Assembly (NCBI GenBank): GCA_020352215.1
Contig: CP070675.1
Span: forward strand, 5,704,195-5,741,755
Origin: Phycisphaerales bacterium
GTDB lineage: Bacteria > Planctomycetota > Phycisphaerae > Sedimentisphaerales > Anaerobacaceae
Direction of reading: 5' to 3'
DNA: 37,561 nucleotides
Shown: positions 15,893 to 23,989 of the stretch, piece by piece
How the letters are laid out: every line of letters begins with the position of its first letter
Numbering within the stretch: position 1 is the stretch's first letter
Translations under genes and position numbers: made by a program
Notes under the pieces: generated by a model
Told to the model about the DNA's origin: nothing
Database searches by the model: none
The model's input: only the letters and a program-made list of their open reading frames with translations

Positions 15893-17752
15893 ATGAAGCA
15901 CTATGCTGCAAGCAACTATCGAGATGACATCCGCGGCCCCACTCGGGATTTGACGATCTTTACCCGGCGTCTCGCGCTGAGCCTTGTTACACTGGCACTG
16001 GCAATTGTCTCTGCACAAGAGCTGCATGCTGCGGACGCGGAGAACTGCCTGATGTGTCACCGCTTCCGAGGTCTTGCCCGCGTGGACAAGGAGGGCGCCT
16101 ATCGCCTGTTCCACGTGGACGAAACGCTGTTCGGTCGGGGCCCACACGCCCGAGTCACTTGCACAGGCTGCCATGCCGATGTCGACAAGATTCCACACGA
16201 TGACGCCGAGCCGGTGGACTGCCTGCGCAGTTGCCACATCGAGGAGCCGACCCGGGAAATCATCTTCACCCATTCAAAGGTGCAGGAAACTCTCGAAGAT
16301 AGCGTTCACGCGCTTGCCGATCAAAGCGGCACACCGCGAGATTTTCCCGGCGATTTTCCCGGCTGCAAAGACTGCCACGACATACCGCTCTTCCGGCCTG
16401 TGGCTATGTTCAAAAGCGTCAGATCGGGCGTCTCCGAACGGGCTGTGAGCCGTTGCTTGGTGTGTCACTCCGATGAGAACTTCATCCGCTACTACTACTC
16501 CCACGTCACGACTCGCCTGCACAAGGCTCGCGACCCTCGCGAGGTAGTTACTATGTGCGGCACTTGTCACTCGGATGCCGCCCTTGCAAAACGGCATGGG
16601 CTTACAGACGTTGTATCAAGCTACCTGGAGACATACCACGGCAAGGCTGTGCTTCTCGGCTCGTCTCTGGCGCCGGACTGTTTGGACTGTCATGCCAGGC
16701 AAGGCAGCGTGCATGAGATGCACGCTGCGACCGATCCACGTTCCTCGGTCCATCCGGATAACCGCGCTGTTACATGCCAAACACAGGACTGTCACAGTTC
16801 CGCCGCTCCGGCCTTCGCCTCATTTGATGTTCACGCCACCCGTGATGCAAAGACGCACGCTCTCGAGTTTGGGGTCGGTCTGTTCTTCGTATTCGTGACT
16901 TTAGCGGTTCTTCTGCCGGTGTTGACGCTCAGCGTGCTGGGCCTTATCCGCGAACTTTTCCCGAGTCACCAGGCCGAGGCCGAGATAGAGCGCCTCACGA
17001 AGCTCGCGGAAAAGAAAGCCGAGCGCGAGAAGGGGATTCAGCGCTTCACGGGCGCGCACCGGCTGCAACATGCCCTGCTCGTCATCGTCTTCGTAGTTCT
17101 CTGTTTGACGGGGCTGCCCATGAAGTTCCCTGAGGCCTCGTGGTCGCCGGCTATCTACGGGCTGTTTGGCGGGATCCATGGTGCTCCGATAGTGCACCGC
17201 ATCGCCGGCGTGGCTTTGTTGGTCGGCTTTGCTCTACACGGCGTACTGATTCTCCTGAAGGTGAGGCGGTCTGTGGCGAAGAAGCGCAAGCGCGGCCTTC
17301 GGGTCTGGATCAACGAGATCCTTACCCTACCCATGATCCCGAAATGGCGCGATCTGGGCGACCTGGTGGCGTTGGCAAAGTACGTCTTCTTCCTTAGCCC
17401 CAAACGTCCCAATTACGGTCATTTTTCCTGGAAGGAGAAACTTGAGTATTTAGGGCTGTGGTGGGGTATTCCGCTGTTGGGCGTCACAGGCATCCTGCTC
17501 TGGGCCGAAAGCCTATCGAGTCACGTGCTGCCGGGCTGGGTACTCAATGTTGCCTATTTGGCACATACTTATGAATCCCTTCTGGCCGTGGCGCATATTG
17601 CACTTGTGCACATCCCCGGCGCCATCGGCAGACCGGGGGTATCGCCGCTTTCCAGCATGATACTTAACGGCAAGATCACACCGCGGGCACTGGCTGAAGA
17701 GCACGGGGCTGAGATTGACGGCTGGACTCCGGTAAAGGAGGTGCAGTTATGA
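15893..17752 (+). CDS. Membrane multiheme c / diheme b cytochrome fusion (CbcL-like architecture)
   Basis: 619 residues from ATG 15893, chosen for the GAGGT 5 nt upstream; ATG 15881, overlapping the previous stop as ATGA, is an alternative. A signal peptide ends near LHA46. The periplasmic part (~47-320) has six CXXCH sites (CLMCH, CTGCH, CKDCH, CLVCH, CGTCH, CLDCH) and two unusual ones, CLRSCH (CX3CH) and CQTQDCH (CX4CH). The rest has about five transmembrane helices of the cytochrome b561/HydC-FdnI kind. Histidines suitable for b haems lie in GAHRLQHALL, APIVHRIAG, GFALHGVL and AVAHIALVHIPG. This c-then-b layout is that of Geobacter CbcL, an inner-membrane quinol oxidase for metal respiration. 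By inference it moves electrons between quinone and the periplasmic cytochromes. Its stop overlaps the next start as ATGA. Confidence 0.85.
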   Translation: MKHYAASNYRDDIRGPTRDLTIFTRRLALSLVTLALAIVSAQELHAADAENCLMCHRFRGLARVDKEGAYRLFHVDETLFGRGPHARVTCTGCHADVDKIPHDDAEPVDCLRSCHIEEPTREIIFTHSKVQETLEDSVHALADQSGTPRDFPGDFPGCKDCHDIPLFRPVAMFKSVRSGVSERAVSRCLVCHSDENFIRYYYSHVTTRLHKARDPREVVTMCGTCHSDAALAKRHGLTDVVSSYLETYHGKAVLLGSSLAPDCLDCHARQGSVHEMHAATDPRSSVHPDNRAVTCQTQDCHSSAAPAFASFDVHATRDAKTHALEFGVGLFFVFVTLAVLLPVLTLSVLGLIRELFPSHQAEAEIERLTKLAEKKAEREKGIQRFTGAHRLQHALLVIVFVVLCLTGLPMKFPEASWSPAIYGLFGGIHGAPIVHRIAGVALLVGFALHGVLILLKVRRSVAKKRKRGLRVWINEILTLPMIPKWRDLGDLVALAKYVFFLSPKRPNYGHFSWKEKLEYLGLWWGIPLLGVTGILLWAESLSSHVLPGWVLNVAYLAHTYESLLAVAHIALVHIPGAIGRPGVSPLSSMILNGKITPRALAEEHGAEIDGWTPVKEVQL

Positions 17753-18618
17753 ATCACGAACCAAGCCTATGGAAGAGACCTTTTTTGTTCCTTTGGGTTG
17801 CGATGTGGTGCATCCTCCTCGTGGGGTCAGCTACTTGGCTGAGCATGTACCTGGTCGGGACTCTGGGCGACCCTTTTGCGGCTGAAGAGCAGCCGGCTCC
17901 AGGCTCGGAGGTGTTCGACAGCGTCGTGGCCCTCACCGACGAGAAGGTGGTGCGGCACCTCGGGGAGTGGGAGTTGGTGGAGCCGAAGATCCCGGGCCAT
18001 TTTCATCACATCGGCCGTTGGTACCAGGCCGACAAATGGAACTTCTGCATCGAGTGTCACGGACCAATCCCTCATTCGAGGACGCCGAAAGAACGGGCGT
18101 TTCTCAATATGCACAATCTGTTTATTTCGTGCCAGGTCTGTCATGTGCGCGAGCAGGAGGGGACTGTACCCACTCGTTTCGGGTGGATAGACATCACAGA
18201 CGGTCAGTTGTGCTCGAATCCTGTTATGGAGGCGGGCGTCTGGGGTGAGTACGGGGCCAAGATCGTCCCGCTGAAGGGTCCGGAGCAGAATCCTGAGCCT
18301 GCGACCCTCGAAGAAGAGCAGGCTTTCGCCGCCGAGTTCCGCAGGCGTATGAACAAACTGGGTGACCGTCAGAAGGTGATAGGTAACAAGTTCATCCACA
18401 AGCGCTTTATTGAGACCCCGGTTCGCTGCAGCGATTGCCACCACTCCGAGAAGGCGTTCCTTCCCTACGAAGCCTTGGGATATTCCTCCGAGCGCGCGGC
18501 GTTCCTCGTAAGCGCGGAGGTGGCCGATCTTGTGGCTCGCTACGAGGTTTTTCATATACCGAACCTGCTCAAGACCGATGAGCAAGTGCCACCACAAACA
18601 GGAGAGAAGACTGAATGA
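17749..18618 (+). CDS. Membrane-anchored triheme c-type cytochrome
   Basis: 289 residues, starting in the ATGA overlap at 17749-17752. One N-terminal transmembrane helix (PFLFLWVAMWCILLVGSATW, residues ~11-30) anchors it with the remainder in the periplasm. Three CXXCH sites are seen: CIECH, CQVCH and CSDCH. Histidines that could be distal ligands are plentiful (GHFHHIGRW, MHNLF, CHHSEKAF). The anchored small multiheme layout recalls NapC/NirT quinol dehydrogenases, but those have four haems, and I do not see a fourth site. A partner or relay for the preceding c/b fusion is likely. An acidic, Glu-rich linker (ATLEEEQAFAAEF) precedes the last haem. The end overlaps the NHL gene as ATGA at 18615-18618. 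Confidence 0.85.
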   Translation: MNHEPSLWKRPFLFLWVAMWCILLVGSATWLSMYLVGTLGDPFAAEEQPAPGSEVFDSVVALTDEKVVRHLGEWELVEPKIPGHFHHIGRWYQADKWNFCIECHGPIPHSRTPKERAFLNMHNLFISCQVCHVREQEGTVPTRFGWIDITDGQLCSNPVMEAGVWGEYGAKIVPLKGPEQNPEPATLEEEQAFAAEFRRRMNKLGDRQKVIGNKFIHKRFIETPVRCSDCHHSEKAFLPYEALGYSSERAAFLVSAEVADLVARYEVFHIPNLLKTDEQVPPQTGEKTE

Positions 18619-19646
18619 GGCCGACGGTGTACAGTCCGGCTGCCAAGACATGGATGCGGTTAGCTGGAGCGCTGGCGCATCGCGGGGGCAGACGCGAATT
18701 ATGTGCACTGGGATTGTCGCTGGTCCTTGGGATGACTGCCGTTGTTCTCGGGGTCCAAAGTGGCACCCAGTCGCAGAGCGCCGTCCGTGGAATCAAGACG
18801 CGGACAAAAGCCGTCATAGTCGGTCCCGAAGGCGAGCCCTTCAGTATGCCAAGTGATGCCGCGGTCGGGCGGGACTGTGACTTGTATGTCCTTGATGGAG
18901 TTCACCACCGGGTAGTCGTCTACGATGCTGAGGGCAAGTTCCGGTTCAAATTCGGCGGCCGCGGCAGCGGCGCAGGCCAGCTTCTCTTCCCTCTCGGCAT
19001 ATCGACGGGGCCAGACGGAAAGGTATACGTTGCTGATTCCGGCAACCACCGTTTCCAGGTGTTTTCGGCCGACGGCAAGCCTTTCGAGGCGATCCAACTG
19101 CCGAGTACCGCATCGGGTGTGCCGCCCGACCCAACAGATGTCGCGGTCGATCCTGTCCGGCAGCGACTCTACGTCACAGACAACGACAACCACAGGCTCC
19201 ACAGCTATAACCTAAGCAGCCACAGCTTCGAAGCAGTCTTAGGCAGCCCTGGGACGGGCCGACGGCAGTTCCGTCATCCTTTTCTCATCGATATTTGTCC
19301 CCCGGGCTATGTCCTCGTGGTCGAGCCGATCAACACCCGTGTCCAGGTCTTCAATTCCCGGGGGCAATTTGTCGGCTTCATCGGAGGCTGGGGGATCAAG
19401 GCCGGGCAGCTATTCCGCCCCAAGGGTGTGGCGGTCTGCTCGGATCAAGTCTTCGTCACCGATAGTTACTTGGGCACGGTCCAGGTCTATGACCTGAGAG
19501 GGGACTTTCTGGGTATGCTGACCGACCCTAACGGAGCGCCGATGCAGCTAACCACACCCACGGGAATCGCAGCTGATGTTAAACGCAGGCGTCTCTACGT
19601 TGTTGAACTCAAGGCGAACAGAGTCTGCCGGATGGATCTGGAGTAG
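18615..19646 (+). CDS. Exported NHL-repeat beta-propeller protein
   Basis: 343 residues, coupled to the previous gene by an ATGA overlap. A hydrophobic segment (LCALGLSLVLGMTAVVLG, residues ~29-46) follows basic residues and acts as signal or anchor. About five or six NHL blades follow, each with the pattern of FPLGISTGPDGKVYVADSGN followed by HRFQVFSADGK. Other copies are visible at SDAAVGRDCDLYVLDG, DPTDVAVDPVRQRLYVTDND, RPKGVAVCSDQVFVTDS and TPTGIAADVKRRRLYVVE. There is no haem motif. NHL propellers usually bind proteins or surfaces, and in several metal-reducing bacteria NHL genes lie beside multiheme cytochrome genes. By inference it is a structural or docking partner of the cytochromes on either side. 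The next gene starts 6 bp after its stop. Confidence 0.88.
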   Translation: MRPTVYSPAAKTWMRLAGALAHRGGRRELCALGLSLVLGMTAVVLGVQSGTQSQSAVRGIKTRTKAVIVGPEGEPFSMPSDAAVGRDCDLYVLDGVHHRVVVYDAEGKFRFKFGGRGSGAGQLLFPLGISTGPDGKVYVADSGNHRFQVFSADGKPFEAIQLPSTASGVPPDPTDVAVDPVRQRLYVTDNDNHRLHSYNLSSHSFEAVLGSPGTGRRQFRHPFLIDICPPGYVLVVEPINTRVQVFNSRGQFVGFIGGWGIKAGQLFRPKGVAVCSDQVFVTDSYLGTVQVYDLRGDFLGMLTDPNGAPMQLTTPTGIAADVKRRRLYVVELKANRVCRMDLE

Positions 19647-19652
19647 AATGGA

Positions 19653-22600
19653 ATGGCCAGACCCAGACTGATGGCGAGGCTGGCAAACCCGTGCGGGCCA
19701 CTCTTGCTGCTGGCGTTGAGTGCAGCTCGGCCCCTCTGTGGACAAGAGGCCCTGCCCAACTCGAGCAGGGAGTGCGCTATCTGCCACATTCGCTGGGTGG
19801 ACGCCTTCGCGAGAATCGGTCCGCAAACCGGTCCGATGCAAGCAGTGCTCGAGCGCCAGGCAGGCAGCGGGGACATGTGCCTTTCCTGCCACGACGGCTC
19901 GGTAGCCGATTCACGCTTCAAGGTCTGGTCGACTCGCCACCACACCACCGATTCCGTACCTTCACCAGCAGTAAGGATTCCAACCGAAAAATTCCCTCTG
20001 GACTCTGAGGGCCGCATGACGTGCGCCACATGCCATACGGCGCATGCAGTGCCGGATAGTTCCGATCTGCGGACCGTGATCTTTCTGCGCCAACCCAACA
20101 TTGATTCCTCGCTCTGCCTCGCCTGCCACCCCGAGCACGCTCAGAAGAGCGACTGTCAACATCCTCTGGGACGCGGGGATTCTCCCATACCGCAGATAAT
20201 CCTTGACGCAGGCGGAAAGACCTCGGCCGACGGCCATACGGTTTTCTGCCAGACCTGTCATGAGCCGCACGGAGCACGGAATGCCTGGATGCTGGTTCTG
20301 CCGCCTTCAAAGCTTTGCATCGCCTGCCACACCGACAAGGCTCCGGAGGGCTCACCTCCGGCCGGTGCGCCTGTGCACAGTATCGGTCACACTTACGCAG
20401 GCTTTGAACCTCCGACGACTCTGTTGGACGAGAGAGCAGTCTTTGGATCGAACGGCGAGCTGAGCTGCCTTTCATGTCACCGGCTCCACGACGCCTCGGG
20501 CGCCAGGCCGCTCCTGATTCGAAATAACGAGGACAGCTCTCTTTGTCTGGAGTGTCACGAGAAGGAAGCAGCGATTCTCGGCTCGCCACATGATCTTCGC
20601 CTCAGCTCTCCCGAAACCGTGAACGCTGACGGCGAGAAGCCTTCGGCATCCGGCCCTTGCGGCGCGTGCCATCGCATCCACGGCTGGGCGAGGGACGTGC
20701 CGGAAACAGGCCGGCCCCACAGCTCCGGGTGCATGGAGTGCCACAGACCCGGCGGACCGGGTTCGCGCAACCGGCCATACGCCGACGCGCACCCCGTTGG
20801 AATACCCATGCCGCAGGGCATGTCCACCCAGCTGCCCCTGGATTCCGCCACAGGGGATATCGGCTGCCTAACCTGTCACGACCCTCATGCCCCGCTCTCG
20901 TCTGACATCGCGGCCGAGAGCGGACCTCCACAGGAAATCGGCCTTCACGTTCAACCGCCGCGTTCGTTTCTGCGACAGGAAGGCTCACAACTATGTATTC
21001 TCTGCCACGACAAAATGACCGACTCACTGCGAGGCCCGCACAATCCGGCAGAGTTTGAGCCGGCGGTGCGCGAAGCTCTCAGCCTGCAGCGTTCCGTCGG
21101 ATCATGCCGGGTGTGCCACACAACCCACAACGCTCCGGGTCCCCATCTCTGGGCCCGGGCACCGGTGACTATTGAGTCAGGTGATCCAATCTCCGATCTC
21201 TGTGGTGCCTGCCACGGCAGCAATCGCGTGAAAGGGCTCCGGGGAACACACCACCCATTGGCAGCTGCACATTCTCCAAGAGTGTCGTCTGATTCGTCAA
21301 GTTCAAACGCCTCCGCACGAGAAGTCACGGAAGCTGAGGTTGGCTGCGCCGCTTGCCACGATTCCCACGGCGGTTCAAGTCTGCCGGCACAGCTTCGTCG
21401 CCCTCTCGATAGCCTCTGCACCTGGTGCCATGAGGACAAACAGGGCATCCGGAATTCCGTGCACGACCCGGGGGCGGCCGAGTGGGCAAGCAAGCTTGGT
21501 TTTGTCTCCAGGGACCCCTGTCTCGATTGCCATCCGATCCACGGTCCGAGAGAACAGAGCGGCGTCTGGGGATCCATCGGGGGCCAGGGCGCGGCTGCGC
21601 AGCCCCTTTGTGAGGGCCCCTGTGGGCCATGCGAAACGTGCCACCGGATCGGAGCGCCGGGCCAAGCGGTGCAGACGCCGCACGTGGGAGAGACTCTCGC
21701 CGGCGATCCCAATCATCTGCCGCAGAACCTGCGGGTCAGCGATGACGGGCGGATTCTGTGCACGACGTGTCACGACATCCACCAGAAGCTGCAAGGCCCG
21801 CAGTTGCTCAGGGCGGCGAGGCGGGATTCAGGCCTTTGCTTCGCTTGCCACATGCAAGTCGATGGAGTTCTCGACACGCCTCATGATCTGAGGACGTCGG
21901 CGCCCAACGCGCGCAACGTACGCGGCGAGATCGCAGCTGAATCGGGACCGTGTGGCTCGTGTCACTTGGTGCACGGCGTCTCCGGGGGCAATGGCGTTTG
22001 GGCGAACGGATCAACCTCAGGGGGAGAGTTCGGCCGCTCGCTCTGCACGTGCTGCCATCGCCAAGGCGGGTGTGCGGCGACGCTCGTTCCGGAATATGTG
22101 GACCACCCTGAGGTGGCCCTCTTGAATCGCACGTCGCCCGATGACCGGGAGTACATGCCCACCTTCGACAGTAGCGGCCAGCCGTCTCCCACCGGAGCCA
22201 TCTCGTGTCTTACCTGCCACCAGCCGCACACGAGCAACTCGACCGCAGAGACAGGGGAAGAGCCGCCATCGCGACACCGCATGTTCCTGAGGCCCACAAC
22301 AAGCAAGAGGCTCTGCATCGATTGCCATGGAATGGAGGCCTTGTGGCGATTTCTCTACTACCACAAAGAGCATCGCAATCCCAGCCCTGAGCGCAACCTA
22401 AATCCTCTGTCTTTCGGGGGAACTCACGACAAAGAGTCTTTCCGGGACGCGGACAAGCGAAAGCCGAGAGAAGGAACTACGCCTGTCTCTCAATCGGGCA
22501 AGGAAGCAGCAAGCCAACGCGGCCCCGTTGTGAGGGGCCCTGTGGGCTTAGCCCTTGGATCTCAGCGTCATCTTCTTCGAAGCCACCAGACTACTGACTC

Positions 22601-23060
22601 GACTCGCCATAACCCGAAGCGATTGTCCTGCACATCAGGTGGCCTCTGGGCTCCAAGATTCATCTATTGCCGCCGCTGTGTTGAGAACGGTCAGCCGTAT
22701 TCTCATGCTGGCGATTGCGGCGAACATTTTGGATATTCCTTTGGCAATCACACGTCGATTGAACCGAAGTTTCACGCGGCTGTGAAAAATCGCCAAAGAA
22801 ACAGTAATGCCCAGTCGATCAGGCATATTACTTCTGCGTCCGCCGCGTGGGCTTATCTCGGGTACAACGATCTCGACCCAGCCGGTCAAGGCGGGGGCCA
22901 GGTCACGCGACGAACAGATACATGTTCCGGATTCTCAAACGGTGAACTGTTGACAGTTAGAACCATGGTGTTAGGATATCTTGAAAAATCGATGGCATCC
23001 AAGGTGCAACTCGTATCGTCTGCCACCATGTCAGTTTCTTTTTGCGGTGATATGCTATGA
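19653..23060 (+). CDS. Giant 24-heme c-type cytochrome with repeated tetraheme modules
   Basis: 1135 residues from ATG 19653 (GGAG 9 nt upstream), with a signal peptide ending near residue 30. I count 24 CXXCH sites between residues 41 and 892. From residue 272 they fall into a repeating four-haem module whose first cysteines lie at 272, 405, 565 and 703, plus a half module at 852. Each module runs CLTCHxxH-type, LCxxCH...PHD, GPCGxCHxxHG, then LCxxCH. Many CxxCHxxH motifs suggest bis-histidine haems. It would be a periplasmic or surface electron wire. The last haem (CIDCHGMEALWRFLYYHK) looks like a natural C-terminus. About 220 further residues have no haem, signal or recognisable domain and atypical composition, so the tail may be read-through past a lost stop. 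The ORF ends in an ATGA overlap with the next gene. Confidence 0.85.
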   Translation: MARPRLMARLANPCGPLLLLALSAARPLCGQEALPNSSRECAICHIRWVDAFARIGPQTGPMQAVLERQAGSGDMCLSCHDGSVADSRFKVWSTRHHTTDSVPSPAVRIPTEKFPLDSEGRMTCATCHTAHAVPDSSDLRTVIFLRQPNIDSSLCLACHPEHAQKSDCQHPLGRGDSPIPQIILDAGGKTSADGHTVFCQTCHEPHGARNAWMLVLPPSKLCIACHTDKAPEGSPPAGAPVHSIGHTYAGFEPPTTLLDERAVFGSNGELSCLSCHRLHDASGARPLLIRNNEDSSLCLECHEKEAAILGSPHDLRLSSPETVNADGEKPSASGPCGACHRIHGWARDVPETGRPHSSGCMECHRPGGPGSRNRPYADAHPVGIPMPQGMSTQLPLDSATGDIGCLTCHDPHAPLSSDIAAESGPPQEIGLHVQPPRSFLRQEGSQLCILCHDKMTDSLRGPHNPAEFEPAVREALSLQRSVGSCRVCHTTHNAPGPHLWARAPVTIESGDPISDLCGACHGSNRVKGLRGTHHPLAAAHSPRVSSDSSSSNASAREVTEAEVGCAACHDSHGGSSLPAQLRRPLDSLCTWCHEDKQGIRNSVHDPGAAEWASKLGFVSRDPCLDCHPIHGPREQSGVWGSIGGQGAAAQPLCEGPCGPCETCHRIGAPGQAVQTPHVGETLAGDPNHLPQNLRVSDDGRILCTTCHDIHQKLQGPQLLRAARRDSGLCFACHMQVDGVLDTPHDLRTSAPNARNVRGEIAAESGPCGSCHLVHGVSGGNGVWANGSTSGGEFGRSLCTCCHRQGGCAATLVPEYVDHPEVALLNRTSPDDREYMPTFDSSGQPSPTGAISCLTCHQPHTSNSTAETGEEPPSRHRMFLRPTTSKRLCIDCHGMEALWRFLYYHKEHRNPSPERNLNPLSFGGTHDKESFRDADKRKPREGTTPVSQSGKEAASQRGPVVRGPVGLALGSQRHLLRSHQTTDSTRHNPKRLSCTSGGLWAPRFIYCRRCVENGQPYSHAGDCGEHFGYSFGNHTSIEPKFHAAVKNRQRNSNAQSIRHITSASAAWAYLGYNDLDPAGQGGGQVTRRTDTCSGFSNGELLTVRTMVLGYLEKSMASKVQLVSSATMSVSFCGDML

Positions 23061-23986
23061 CTTCACAAAACAATGGCATCCAGTACTCGTCGCTTTTCGG
23101 GCCGTCCCAAGTGATTTGTCAAACCGAGGAGACCGACCGTGACACGCTCCTGCTGGAGATGCTGCGGCTGTTGGCGTATGAACGCGGGATCGGCAACGTT
23201 GAGGAGGCCTATGGGGCCGTGCTTGCGCGTGAAGAGGAAGCTCCCACGATCGTGGCCCCCGGCATCGCCATGCCCCATGCGAAGTTGATGGCACTGCACG
23301 AGATTGTGGTGGCCATCGCGACGTCAAAGAAGGGAATCATTTACGACAAGAAACAGCCGGACAATCTTGTTAAGCTTGTCATCCTGGCGCTGGCGCCGAA
23401 GGATGCACCGGGTGCGTACCTGCAGGCCGTGTCCTGTGTGGCCAAGATTTGCCAGGATCCCGCAACTGCCGATGTTGTCTCGAGCCTATCGACGCGTGAG
23501 AAGGTCTGGAACTTCTTCGACGAAGGGGGGGTGGTCTTGCCGGATCGTCTGCGTGCCCGTGACATCATGGACTCGGTCGAAGTTAAGCTGTCGGAACATG
23601 ATACCCTCGAGCGAGCCATCGACTTGTTTGTGCGGTATCGACTCAATGAACTGCCGGTTCTGGACAAGGATGGTGATCTGATAGGTGTAGTTTCCACTCA
23701 GGAGCTGCTGCACGTGTGTCTTCCCGAATACATCCTCTGGATGGAGGATCTGACCCCGATCATGAACTTCGAGCCCTTTGCCGAGATTCTGCGCAAGGAA
23801 AGCCAGACATGGCTCACAGAGATCATGACCAGTGAATATGCCACCGTCCAGGTGGATGAGCCTGCCGTGCAGGTTGCTAAGCAGATTACCCGTGAGCGGA
23901 CGAGGTGGGCATACGTCTTACAAGGAAAAAGGCTCGTGGGTGTGGTTTCACTGGAAACGTTTTTGAACAAGATACTACGGGAGTAG
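23057..23986 (+). CDS. PTS EIIA (type 2, nitrogen/fructose-like) fused to two CBS domains
   Basis: 309 residues from ATG 23057; GGTGA lies about 6 nt upstream and the ATGA overlaps the preceding stop. Residues ~10-155 match a PTS EIIA-2 domain, with the phosphorylatable histidine in VAPGIAMPHAK (His74). Residues ~168-309 form a CBS pair, with first-half ARDIMDSVEVKLSEHDTLERA and GVVSTQELL and second-half MTSEYATVQVDEPAVQVAKQI and VGVVSLETFL. CBS pairs bind adenine nucleotides. The protein lacks any membrane part and is probably a cytosolic regulator, sensing phospho-PTS and energy charge. The permease gene starts 3 bp downstream, so it most likely controls that transporter. Similar EIIA-plus-permease pairings are known, but the signalling is not worked out. 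Confidence 0.9.
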   Translation: MTSQNNGIQYSSLFGPSQVICQTEETDRDTLLLEMLRLLAYERGIGNVEEAYGAVLAREEEAPTIVAPGIAMPHAKLMALHEIVVAIATSKKGIIYDKKQPDNLVKLVILALAPKDAPGAYLQAVSCVAKICQDPATADVVSSLSTREKVWNFFDEGGVVLPDRLRARDIMDSVEVKLSEHDTLERAIDLFVRYRLNELPVLDKDGDLIGVVSTQELLHVCLPEYILWMEDLTPIMNFEPFAEILRKESQTWLTEIMTSEYATVQVDEPAVQVAKQITRERTRWAYVLQGKRLVGVVSLETFLNKILRE

Positions 23987-23989
23987 ATA

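Noticed and set aside
17827..18708. 293-codon minus frame opposite the triheme gene
   Set aside because: The plus frame has a membrane anchor, three CXXCH and start/stop overlaps with both neighbours.
22635..22889. Minus-strand frame in the odd tail of the giant cytochrome gene
   Set aside because: No recognisable family, no SD seen, and no neighbour on that strand; kept only as a reason to doubt the tail.
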